64,000 bases of DNA from contig NC_135158.1 in the NCBI RefSeq assembly GCF_050948215.1, positions 9,843,822 to 9,907,821 of the forward strand. The letters run 5' to 3'. Numbering within the stretch: the first letter of the stretch is position 1; each line of letters starts with the position of its first letter. Source of the stretch: Halictus rubicundus (Eukaryota > Arthropoda > Insecta > Hymenoptera > Halictidae). Below the pieces are notes generated by a model. The model searched no databases, was not told the DNA's origin, and worked only from the letters and a program-made list of their open reading frames with translations. Shown in pieces: positions 23,250 through 35,100 of the stretch. The translations under genes were made by a program, and so were the position numbers.

Positions 23250-26200
23250 TTAATTAGTTATTTGCCTTTGTTGGTTTTGCATTGTTAGCCTGGCTATCTC
23301 TTGACTGAGCGTATCAATATTATCCTGAAAACAGAGCATCAATTAACGCTATACTTCCGACGATTAGTTTTCGTTCATGTTTACCTTTAGAGTCATATTC
23401 GTCAATAAAGTATCCTCCACAGTTGTTTGCAGTTTTTCGTTAATTTCTAAGGACAGCTTCAGAGTCATCTTCTCGTCCGAAACTCGTTGGGTGAAGATTG
23501 AGGCCATTATTCCTCCGTATTTGGCTAATTCTGCCTGTGACATAACAAAATGATTCAATTGAAACGGTTAATTTAATGTGCAACCGCATTTGAAGCTAAT
23601 GTAACTCAAAACAACTTAATACACTCAATTTTACTGCTATACTTACTGCATTTCTTCTACTCTTGATATGCTTGTGTGTATGAAGCAAAGTATGATGCAA
23701 TTAGTGACGTTGAACACTACTAAAGCCACGGTGTGTTTTGGATATTTACCTTATATCTATCTCGCTCGTTGCTACCCATGGCACCAGAATTTTCTCGTAA
23801 AATATAATACTGTATAATTTTCGACTTCTTCTGCACCTCCTCCGTCAAATACCGATTATGGTCCTCAAGGAATTCGATTCTCTCAGCCTTCTTAGCGATA
23901 GCTACTTGCAGTTCTACAATTCGCTCCATTAACGTGTGTGTACTAGGTTCAACGACCTGAACGTTTTGGTCGCCATTCATACTGTTATCAGATAAGGCAC
24001 CATTTAATGTATCTCCTGAAACAAACACGGTGTAACGACAAATATAAAACAGCAATATCTTTATACCGAATAAAATATCACTCGTTAAATTTAAAGAACC
24101 TGTGTTCAATGAAATATTTGATCCAGCTCTGGACACAGCCCCTAACGAATTACAAGGCGACGACGATTGATAAGCTTCCAGTTTCTTCCTACATTGTTGC
24201 AACTCTCTCGTCATTTCTTTCATAGTTAATTGCAGTTTCCTCTTCAACACAGCGTTCTCCCCTTGACTGTCTTCCAACTTCTGACCGAGACTTTGCGCCA
24301 GTTGCGTTTGCTCGGCGACATGCATAGCCAAGAGTTTGCTTTCTTCGGTTCTTGCTTCCTGTTCCTTCGCGAGATTTATCTTAAGAATCTTAATCTCGTC
24401 CGTCAAGTATCTGATACGTTCGTGCAACGGCTCGTGCTCTTCTTCCAGCTTCTTCACTTTCGCCTCGATGGCAGTGAACTCCAACTGAAGGCATACATTT
24501 TTATCTGTCAATTTTTGCGTGAAGTCCAACATCTCAGCTTCCTTCTGACGACACGCGTACATGTCGGCTTGCAATTCTTCGTTGGCCAATCGCAGGTTCT
24601 CTATTTCCGTTTCAGCCGTGTTTAGACACTGCTCTTTACTGCAGAAAAATCAAATATTAGGTTGGTGCATACGAAATGTACTTTTCGTATCGAATCGTAA
24701 TTTTTATAATGGCGGTACTCACTGTTGCAACTGAACCTTTAACGTTTCTAGCTCGCACACTTTTCCATTCAACGCTGCAACTTCTTTCTGACGTTGATCA
24801 GCTATGATCTTCAGGTTACTCAGATTGCTCTCGTAATTCAAACGGTTCTTCTCGGCATCTTGGATTTTCAAACTGAATGTATTGTTCTCTTCAATTAGAA
24901 CCTGCTGCCTGTGCTTCAAGGTCTCCACTTCTTTCTGTAACTGAAGCCTCGACATTTCCTTATCTTCTGTAACGTGTCTCTCTAATATTAGACGCGCTTG
25001 TTGCTCTTTCAATTGTTGATCCAGTGTGACGGCTTTGTTTTCCTCCGATTGCTGGAATTGCCGCATCGTTTTTTGCGTCTCTTTACGTATTAGATCACAC
25101 TCTTCTTTCATTTCATTGATTCTGACCTAAAAAGATAATACATGTGTCAGTGACACAAATTGTAACGAGATAAGGGAAGAACGATTTCGAGCATGATTAC
25201 CGTGGCTTTATCTAACTTTTGTTGAGTTTCCTTTTGTATGTCCATCTCCGATTTAAGCTTATTCTGAGTCCATTTTAATTTTATATCCCTCATGTTTACG
25301 TCCTCTTTTAATTTTTCAATTTCTCTTTGTAGATCAGTCACTTCACGACATTTTCCATCCAAAATGTTACATATTCTCGTTCTTTCCCCTTGCATCTCGC
25401 GTAATTTATTTTGAAGCAGTTCCTGTTGTCTCGTACTGTCTTTTGCTTTACGTTCTGCGTGTTCTCTCGCCCTATGAATATATTACATGTGTTACACATT
25501 CAATGTAAAGCTAAAAAGATTTTAATATTACCTTTGAGTGTCAATCAATTGCTTTTCACTAACAGCGTACTTCATTACCATGCTCTCCCTCTCTTTATTA
25601 GCAGCACTGTATTCTTTCTTCAGGGTCTCCTGAGTCTCCAATGAAGTATGCAGTTCAGATGTAAGTCTATTTACTGTTTTCTCCAAAGTTTCGATTTGTA
25701 AAGCATAAATATCCCCTTTGTTTTCTGCTTCTAACATCTGATTTCTCTCCTCCAAATACTCAACTTTCTCTTGCAATTTTAAGCATTTTGCTTTAAAATC
25801 CGCATAGTCTTTTAACATAGTAAGGTACGCCGGGTGTGTCAGCAAACTCTGCTTAGAAGTTTCAGAATTAAAATTACTGCTCTCAGAATTTAATACTCCA
25901 GAATGAATATGTTCTTGAGAATTCACATTTTCTTCTATATGAACTAGATTGCCGTGTTCTGTATTTTCATCTTTGTTAACAGACTGTATTTCTAATTGTT
26001 CGTCATTGCTCAATGAATAGTTAGGTTGATCATGATCCTCATCCCTTTTCTCAGTGCTAATGCATACGTTTTCGTTTTGATTCGTTGCAAAACGATCTCT
26101 TGTTTCACAGTTCACTGTAAATTCTTTCTCTACATTCTGCATATCTACTGGACTTTTGGAGGAATAAAATACATCTTTTGGCTTTTCTATCGTGCTTGAT

Positions 26201-27341
26201 TTGCTATTATGCATTGGTTCTGTCAATGGAGATTTTATACTATGAGATTCTCCTATACATTTCTTTTCATTATTACTGTTATCTATGGACTTCATCACCG
26301 AATTGTACTTCACAGACAAATGCTGTGGCAACAGAGCTTTTTCCATTATGTTTGACGACTTCTCTGTAATAAAGTTTAAAAAGTTACGACTTTTGTTCAA
26401 GAACTGAGCATTTGATTGCATTAAGTTAATGGGATTCGTTGGCAGTGAAATTTTAACCAACTTGCTGTCATCAACCAGAGTCGGTCGAACTATTAAATTG
26501 CCTTGTGACCTATTGTTCCTGATATGTTGAGAAGTCTTTTGTCCATCTTTATTACAAATTTTTTCATACTTTAAGCATTTCAAAACTTCTGGTTGATCAG
26601 TACTCTCCCTTGATTTCTCATTTGTGATGGGATTCTGAATTGTATCTACTTCTGAGGCCTTTGTTTGATCAGTGTTCGAACATGGTTTAATATTAAACAG
26701 AGTCTCTTCTTCATTGTCTGATATGAATTTTAAATCCTTATAATCGCCTGCACCAATTGAGTTTGGAGTATCATTTAAAACTATATCTGAAGGTGAATAC
26801 GAAAATGAATTAGATACATCGATACTGCTATAAGAAGATGATTTTAGTAGAGACTTTTCTTGTGCATTGCCTGCATCTCTAGGTAATACTTCGCATTCTA
26901 AAAGCTTATTTTCTGATAAATTACTTAAGGAAGTAGAACTTTTAATTGTCGAGTTAATACTGTTCTCTTCTATCAAAGAATGGTACTCTTTTTGATCATT
27001 GTTATTCAATAAAATTGAGCCTATTTCAGTTTGAGTGAATTCCTCCTGAATTGGCTTCTTATCCTCTTTTATCACGATGTCCTGTTCATTCTGGGATTCA
27101 CTGACTAAAATGATCAATGAAAAAGATAATAAAATTAGATTCTGAGAGATTAGAAATTTACGAGTACTAAAACTTTGACAACTGTTTCAGTTTATCTCGA
27201 GAAAATACGTGTATACGGTTGAAGTATTCGATTCATACCTTTGAAAACTGGAACATTTGGATTCATGTTGAAATCAGTCTGATCGAGATTTTCTGACGAG
27301 ACTTCATCCTTGCTGAACGATTCCGACTTATCTTCGTCCAT
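23250..27341 (-). CDS. CCDC186: CCDC186-like golgin coiled-coil protein (golgin-104/CCCP-1 family)
   Basis: Complete gene of eight exons, all joining in phase: 27341-27239, 27104-25532, 25471-25201, 25126-24723, 24638-24100, 24015-23750, 23534-23385 and 23324-23250 (stop TAA). The product is 1126 residues. The start ATG has A at -3 and G at +4, and an in-frame TAG lies upstream. Residues 1 to about 450 are acidic, Ser/Asn-rich and probably disordered. From about 460 to the end is almost continuous coiled coil. Family markers are RELQQCRKKLEAY, LTDKNVCLQLEFTAI and, near the C-terminus, MTLKLSLEINEKLQ followed by a VEDTLL motif, which I recall as characteristic of CCDC186. Known members act at the trans-Golgi in dense-core vesicle cargo sorting with RAB-2 and EARP (C. 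elegans, mammals); this role is inferred here. The protein is longer than the human one because of the N-terminal extension. Confidence 0.93.
24016..24099 (-). other. 84-nt frame-preserving intron of CCDC186-like gene
   Basis: The donor is ACAG|GTTCTT, a poor match to consensus, and the acceptor is GTTTCAG|GAG. The length is 28 codons with no in-frame stop, so reading through it keeps the frame and would add 28 residues, including a hydrophobic stretch (ILFGIKILLFYICRY). Removal gives the expected SLNTG-DTLNG junction. Confidence 0.7.
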
Positions 27342-27500
27342 TTCATGAAATTCCAGTTCTTCCAGACCAGTTTGATTCTATTTTATGGTGTCATGTTTAC
27401 CAGTGAAAGTCATTGATGTCGAAGTAGTCTATTGACTTTAAACAAATTCGCGAGTACAATGTTAGGCGACATTCGCGAAAGACTGAGAGTAAAATCAAGG
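27342..27500 (-). promoter_or_regulatory. CCDC186-like 5'UTR with a three-codon upstream ORF
   Basis: On the minus strand an ATG at 27394 opens a three-codon ORF ending in TAA at 27383, 41 nt before the main ATG. If this sequence is in the mature 5'UTR it could modulate initiation. The transcription start is not identifiable by eye. Confidence 0.45.
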
Positions 27501-27754
27501 AAAATAACCTAAAATTGCGAAGACTTCAGCTGTCATTATTCGTTACTATTTCTAACCATGATTACACGTATTACTTCTTCCGAAAACATCGGTCGAGAAT
27601 TCAGCTGATAAATGTGATATATTCACGTCAGAGATGGATCTTGCGTGAAGAACATGTGGCATCGACAGCACGTAATGACGTAGGTGATGTACAATAGAAA
27701 ATCGAACATGTGAATTTTCATGGCCAAATCGACTGTTTTACCGGCTAAGAAATC

Positions 27755-27965
27755 TTTTTTTTTTTTATTTATTACGCATTAGGCCAGAACTGGCCTAACC
27801 TAATGATAATAAATAACAGACAATATGCCTCCTAGGCATATTCAGGTACTAACATAACCATCATAACACAATACAGGTGTTATCTAAGCACAGGTGAGAT
27901 AAAGGAGTAGACCAATCACCCAATGTACATTTTTGGCTCGCGCCTGCGGAGCTCTAGAGCTCCCT
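27755..27965 (-). mobile_element. Putative 3' end of a retroelement (minus strand)
   Basis: Read on the minus strand, the sequence ends in an A-rich tail (plus-strand T-run at 27759-27769) preceded by AATAAATAAA. Just before it are two short perfect hairpins, at 27780-27797 (8-bp stem, 2-nt loop) and 27822-27842 (9-bp stem, 3-nt loop), and a 16-bp palindrome GGAGCTCTAGAGCTCC at 27948-27963. This looks like the 3' end of a LINE- or SINE-type insertion, but no reverse transcriptase sequence is present to name the family. Confidence 0.45.
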
Positions 27966-28022
27966 TATCATTTCTGTGTCACATCCTAATGTATCGGTCG
28001 GAACTAATACAGTGGAACTAAT

Positions 28023-28320
28023 ACGGACCCCCTGGCCGAGCTTCTTGATTCCGCCACCATTGGCGCCATTGTCGCCAAGATTACCGTCTATCGGTAACAT
28101 TTGGCTAACAGTTTGAGCGTTTTGCCGCTGCATGAAATGGCGCTGTACCGACCCCCTGGCCGAGCTTCTTGATTCCGCCACCATTGGCGCCACTGTCGCC
28201 AAGATTACCGTCTGTCGGTAACATTTGGCTAACAGTTTGAGCGTTTTGCCGCTGCATGAAATGGCGCTGTACGGACCCCCTGGCCGAGCTTCTTGATTCC
28301 GCCACCAGTGGCGCCACTTC
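28023..28320. repeat. 124-bp tandem repeat, 2.4 copies
   Basis: Copies start at 28023, 28147 and 28271 and are about 97% identical; the third is cut after some 50 bp. Each full unit contains an inverted repeat (GCCAAGATTACCG ... CGGTAACATTTGGC) able to form a hairpin. Because 124 is not a multiple of three, the minus-strand frame shifts at each copy, yet two of its three frames stay open through a unit. This explains the 178-codon open frame here. Confidence 0.9.
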
Positions 28321-28849
28321 CTTACAGGATGAATATTCTCGAGAATCCCGAAAATTTTCGGGAAACCCGAAATTTTCAAGAACCCGCTCCATTCTCGAAT
28401 AAAATTGTCTACCCATCCAGATCCAATATTTTCGAATTCTCGCACACCTCTATCGAGGACTACGGTTCTGAAGGCGCACGTGGTTGTCACCTGTGAGCAT
28501 CGACTAAAAAGGCTTTCCAGGGTCCTAATCCCAAGAACCTTGTCTTAGCGAAGGCGAGAATCAACACTAGGAATCGGCTGCCGCGTCGGTTGACAACCTG
28601 CCCATTCTACTTCCGGCAAATACTAATGCAAAAGGCCCTGAAGAAAACGGGCTTGTGTGCAAAACTTTGATTCTATTATTTTTAACTTCTCGTCTGATTC
28701 TGACGAGATGGCGAAGAGAATACGTAACGCCTCTCCTTCTCATCTTCAAGTTTGCGCAAACCGTTGATATTCAATGCTATACATGTCCGATTTCACAGAT
28801 GACGGGCCTACGATCAGGTGAACGACCTACTTCTACGGTACGTTTAGAG

Positions 28850-29179
28850 TAACTCCGACGGAAACGGAGGTTGGCAAGAAAGATATTTGCCGGATCGACG
28901 CGGAAAGAAGCGGCGGACGTTCCGTTATTCGCGCGCGTGTGCAGTACGATGTGCCCTGTGTCGGCGAGCGGGTCTTGCGTATGCGTGGATCCCCGTGTAG
29001 ATGAACTTGAAGAGCCGAAAGGGGAATAAGGTGTGCGAGTGTATACTGAGCGGCGGCGTTGAGCGTCGAGCGAGGGTAAGCGGGTCGGCATCGGTGATCG
29101 CGATTAGCCGAAAACGCGCAGTCGCGCGTTGATCCTGTCGGGTGGGAGGTGATCAGCTGTGAGCACGCGAGGAACAGAA
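28850..29179 (+). promoter_or_regulatory. CpG-rich promoter/5'UTR region of malic enzyme
   Basis: A CpG-dense block lies directly upstream of the proposed first malic enzyme exon and about 1.5 kb from the divergent CCDC186-like start. An in-frame TGA at 29150-29152 precedes the proposed ATG. No TATA box is obvious. The promoter role is inferred from position and composition. Confidence 0.45.
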
Positions 29180-32100
29180 ATGTTCGTCCTGCAAAAGTCT
29201 ATATTGTGAGTACCCAGCAAATTTTTCCACTAAATTCGACGATCAACCGTCCGCCGAAACGCCGTGTGCCGTTTCGCGAAACCGCGAGACAAGTCGGCTC
29301 CGTTTCGGTTCGGTTTTGTTTCGACCGGTGCGGGGTACACGCACGTGCGCGCCGATTCGCATCGATGAGAGAAGTGGAAAGGGCTCTGTTCGAATACGCG
29401 ACACGGGCCGCGGATAACCTAGCGATTCTACCGCAATGCAGTGCTGAAAATAGGAACGCGCTGGGAACAGTCGCAGATCGATACCAGGCCACGTTTAACG
29501 GCCGTTTTGTGGGACAGTGCCAACCACAATAGCACCGGCCACTCTGCTCGTCCAGGTGCCTCGACAAATTTTCACCCTTCCCTACTCCCAAATCCTCTAC
29601 CATCTACACCTTTTCCTTCTATTTTCTTCTTAGGCCAACGCGATTCCGGCCGTTCTCCTCGGACGAGCACAAGGGACGCTCTCTTTCCTCTGCTCCAGCC
29701 CCTACGCACACGCGCCCGAGTTCTTGCCTTTCTCCCAGACGATTTCGCGAGAAACCGAAAAATTCTACGAAAAAGAGGGTCGATCGTGTCCAATGGAACT
29801 TTCCAAGCTAACGCAAAAGGATCCTGGGATTATTTCGATCGTGTCATTCCGGTCGCGGCTTTTCGAGCCGTTTTGTGTTTAATATTAGAAAATCGTCTAC
29901 GGTGGAACTCCATTTACATGACAGCTGTTCCGCATATCTGGGTCGCTCGTATAATAGGAAACACCTACTTGGGTCTCCCTGCTACCTGTTCATCCGTTCG
30001 AATTATTGGAGTTTACCTTCCGATGCAATCTTTCACCTTCTGTTCGGGTCAAACCGGTCACAGACGAACGACCGCATTTCTAGTTTATTATTAATGAATT
30101 TGTTAAGACGATTCTTTGGGAAGTGATTGAATAAATTTCATTATTCAAACACGTATTGTAAAAAAAAATTCGTATAAAAGCTATGCAAACTGAATCGCCT
30201 CACTTCCGTGAAGAAACGCGCCATTTTCAATGCTCGGTGGATTTAATGTTAATACTAAATATACCGAGCATTAAAAGCCACTGATACGTTTTGCGTTATC
30301 TCAAAGCGACGAGATTAAGTTCATATAGATTTTGCACAATGTTTGTTGCGATAAGAGCTTGCAAAAGATAATTTTGTGTAATCCTTTCCTGTTGATGGAT
30401 CTTTACAATGTCAATAATGGCCAACATTTGGAACCGGTCATTTCACTGGCAATGGTGGACTTAGTGGTAACGAAGAAAACTGTTTGACCACTTTAATATT
30501 TACAAAAATAACACAAAAGTATGAATGATATTGAAGCAAATCAGTCATTTAAATCCGGAAAGACTTTTATTTTCTTAGAAACATTAGCGTTTGTAGAAAT
30601 CGTTTTGTAAATTTTGGAAAATTAACAAGTTCACTGTCCTTTGCGTCATGATTCACAGTTATCATCGACATAGAGTAATATTGATTTAAAGCATGCACAA
30701 AGTAAACCAGATATAATGATTAAAAACGTCGACGAAAATAAACGAAATGGAAAATAGTCGTATAATAATAATCAAAAATAGGGAAAGTCGACGTGTTAAG
30801 GTGTTGAATGAGAACTGAAATTACTGTGTACGAAATTGAATTCGGTCTTGCGCTAATTCATTTAGACAACTCACACCTGTCTCTTAAATCGCGGAATGGA
30901 ATTTTTGAATAGTTTCAGTTTCATCGGAGTAATTCATTTTCTTCGAAACCTGCCTAATTATAAAATTTTCGTCGATTGTTTAGCGTCGATTTAAAAACTC
31001 GATGGAGGATATAAATTCCTCGGACAATGCAACGAACGGTGGACAGCTGTTCGGTAAATCGGGCGCCGGCAGAAATTTCGTTCCCATATAAACGGAGTTC
31101 TACCGGAGTATTGATTCTGCTTGGCGCGGTTGTCGTAACGAGATTTTCCATTGATCGTCAAAGCTTTGTTGAAGAGTATGCCCCTGGTGGAACACACCCA
31201 GCGATATCTACATTTTCGCAAACTACACACGCACACACACGTGTGCATCGATCTATTTTTGTAACTTTACGATGTCAGCCATTTTTTCCCTCAGACTTCT
31301 CAGAAATGTAAGACGCCTCTTTTTTTCTCTTAAAAGACGACGAATAAGTGTGTTCGCTTCATTACAATAAGGTGTGTTTATTATTCGAGTGGGACAGTTC
31401 GAATCAGCGAAATATTAGCGGATTGTTTATCCTCTGTTTATCTCCGTTTCGCAAATTAACATAGTCGACTATGGTACTAATAACACTGTCTATGTACGCG
31501 GCATTACGATGTAATTATCTCGTACAGCTGCTAATTGCCGGTTTCGTAGACAGGGCGCGCGCAATTCAAACGTTTATAGAGTATTTTATTTTTATGGTTG
31601 TTAATCATTTGTAAAATGATGTTGAAAAACGAATTCGAGATTTCCTCGAAGTTTCCGAGTTGCGTTTGGTCATGCTTTTTCTGTGTAAATATAAAAGGAG
31701 AAGCGTGTTCGAGGAAACTTGTTTATAGCATTGTTTTCCGTGAAGGATGTTTTATCCTGTACGTCACGTTTCGTCATAGGGACTCTTTGGGGAATGACGA
31801 CATACATACATCACGACCGTGTCATTTCATGCGGGTAAAGTTCTGTCAGTGCTTTACGTAACATATTAAATCGACTAACTTACATAATATATGCTAACCC
31901 CATGGTTTTGTTGCTCGGAACGAGGAAAAAGTATTTTGCGATAGTTACGCGATCATTTAGGATCGGTCGAAGAACAATTTACACGAAGGTGTAATATTTT
32001 TGTGCTTCGGTCGTTTTCAGTTAAAAAAACTCTGACAGACTACAAGAAAAAAGAAAATCATCTGCGTTAGTTGACGAGAAAAGAAATTGCACTACCAGTA

Positions 32101-35100
32101 CCACTGTTCAGAACTCAGTTTTAGTTATAATCTTTTTGTGTTTTTAGATTTTTTATCAACTCATGAAATTCCATATTGTGTCAATAATTTGATTAGAATG
32201 CTCTCAAACGTTCTCCGTAGAAGGCACATTTGAATAACACTTGTTTAAACAAGACACTAGTGTGGACAGTCTTCTCAACATTTCACGATAAATACTTGAT
32301 GAGAACGCAAAAATTAGATACTTCCACGCAGGAAACTGACGTCACGTGGCTCGTGTAGGTGATCCCATTCAGCGATGAAGAAGCTGTGACGATCAAGGCC
32401 GCTGTACGACAGGCAAAAAACCTAAATGCCACAGATGAATGTGTGAAAACCAGTTTCAACTTTGTAGCATCAACGCAGCACGCTTAAAGTTCACATTACT
32501 GCCATTTACATTCGAATCCGGACACCATCGAACACTCAGAAATGAAATTTCCTTGAAATACAAAATTTCCTTGCTTAATATGATTAACAGGTTGAAAATA
32601 ATATGACAATCTCCTTAAATTTTTCTGATCTATAATAAATGCATAGAATTCACAGTCTAACGATTATATTTTTGTATTTCTGCTTCCAGAAATACGAAAG
32701 AAAACTCGCGATTTTTCTGGGATGACATAACAGATGTCCTTTTAGAACACAATCAGTTGTCCGACCATATTTTTCAAAGTTATTTTTACAAATCTGGCCG
32801 AATGCCATTACAGTAATAATAGATTACCCCGTTCTCGTTCAAACGTGAACTATTGTTATTCCACCGCGATAATTCTTCATAATGTCTGCGTGGTCGTTCC
32901 ATTAAGATTATCGCGCGCCGTTTTCTCGCAAGGTTAAATGTTGCTCTTGAAAACAGAAATTCTTGAAACTAGATTTCCGGCGTTATCAGTAGCCATCAGG
33001 CGCGATCAATTGCAGTCACGTGGTTCGTTCTGCGCTTTAGTTGTAACCAGATCGAACCGATAGCCGCTCGTTGCACAATATCGGATCGTTATCTAGAATT
33101 CATTGCTAATCGATTAATCCTGTTCGATCCGAGTGCGTGATAAAATGGAGCATGAATTTCTTCGAATTTCTGCAATGTTTATTCGCGGAAGTCGTTCGTC
33201 GTTTCGTTTTTAGCTCTGGACACAGTTATCACAATTCGCATTTCTTGCAATACATTCGGTGGAATTAACACTCCAGACTATAATTTTTAAGAGCTTCTGA
33301 TTTAATTCTGTGATTTGGAAAATTTCCAATTCTTTTTTTCAAAGATAACAGTTTCGATGTTATTGTATGTAGAATTTGGAAATCATCTGTAGAATAACAT
33401 TTAACATTGTACAGATTGGTAGATATTTAATTCCTTTTTACAAGTCAAAAGTAAATGATTCAAAATTTCTTAATTGAATTCTTTAATAATGAAAATAAAA
33501 TCATTTCAGTATAATAGTTTCTTTCGACATTATCGTGTGAGAGACAGTAGTTAAGCTCCGTTTAAATACAGCATAGTCATTATAACGCTCTAACGAAGCT
33601 GCTGAGCATAAAAAGCTTAACAGGCTTCTGTTAGCTGAAGTGTTAATAGGATTCCCTTTAAGAGATAACACTCAAAATAAAGAATAGAGACAATTTTGCT
33701 CGAGAAACAAACATAAAAGAGGAAATATGTAGAAATTATACAAATATGAAATAAAACAATACTTTTACAAATTAAAATTGAAATATGAACTAATCTTAAT
33801 GAAAAAAATTTGATACCTCTTTTTTAATATTCATTATGCTTTAAAAATAAATATAATTAATATAGACACCGTAATTGGTACCCCCACAGTAATTGTGTCC
33901 CTGACCTTAGCTGTGATGCAACGTAAAATATAATTCACAAGAGCACCCATTCGAAAAGGTTATGAACGATCACTTTCTCTATATTAGGTGTCCATTATAG
34001 TTTGCTGGTATGCAAATGTCAAGGTATTGTCGAGAGTAACGAATATGTTATCGCATGGCCAAGTATTGGATTACGGATATATTACATAGCTCCTCCTGTT
34101 ACAACGCTGTTAGCCTGTCTTTTATCAACAAAAAATCGTTCTACTACTGGTACAGTGTTATCTCGCTGCCATTTCTCTATTTCATTATACCGTGCGAATT
34201 ATCAAACAATAATCCAACGAAACAGTTTCCCAGAGCTAAACAGATGTTTAAATAATAATTATGACGATGACCGTTTAAATGTGAATGACATAGAAACGAT
34301 ATTTACAGAGAAATTATTCCATGTACAGACACGATGTTTTAATAAATGTTATATTCCTTTTATTATTATTTTTTTGTAATTCTTCTATGCTCCTATTGAC
34401 TGTATCAGAATGTTCAATAGGAAATAATTTTTTGTATTTAAACAAAGTGATTCTAATATGCATTGAATTAGTATGATATACATGTAGGGAACGTTCCCCT
34501 ACATGGACAGTAATTAATAATTTAAGAAATCTGTACAGTAAAGTCTTGATCTAAGCCGAACGGAGGTACACGATCTTAGCCAGTTCGCTTGTTCCCTCGA
34601 ATACGACAAATAGCAATAAATGTGTCTAATTGTTTTTCATTGTTTCGCATTCGATCTACCCATTTGGGTCATAAATGCCTTAAAATCCGCAGTCTGTTAA
34701 TTACGTTACAGGGGTGTCTGTTGTCGAACCCGGGTGTCTTTGATCGCGTCGGAGGCGTCCTGCCAAAAGGCTGCTGATATCGTGACTTGTTGATTTACGT
34801 CCTTGCGAATGACACTTACAGTTATTTGGCAGCCTAACTCGTCCTCGTTTTATTGATTTCCCTGTAGAGAGTCATGAATAACCGCGACGACCGCAACAAG
34901 TGTTCCCCACGAAAGCGAGCGTCGTTTACACCTTGTCCAGATTATTGACGAAATGAGTCGAGCGTTTCCTGAACGGCGTTAATCGCGATTTCGCCTGAAA
35001 CTGATTCGACCAACTCGCCCGAGCGACGCTCCGCTAAATGTTCCGCAAATGAATCACTCGGTTGAACGTACTAATTGGCACGCGTCCGTTCGGGGTTTAT

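Noticed and set aside
27954..28490. 178-codon minus-strand ORF
   Set aside because: It is generated by the 124-bp tandem repeat, read in successive frames; no domain.
29441..30094. 217-codon plus-strand ORF after the malic enzyme CpG block
   Set aside because: Low-complexity start and no domain; lies within the proposed first intron.
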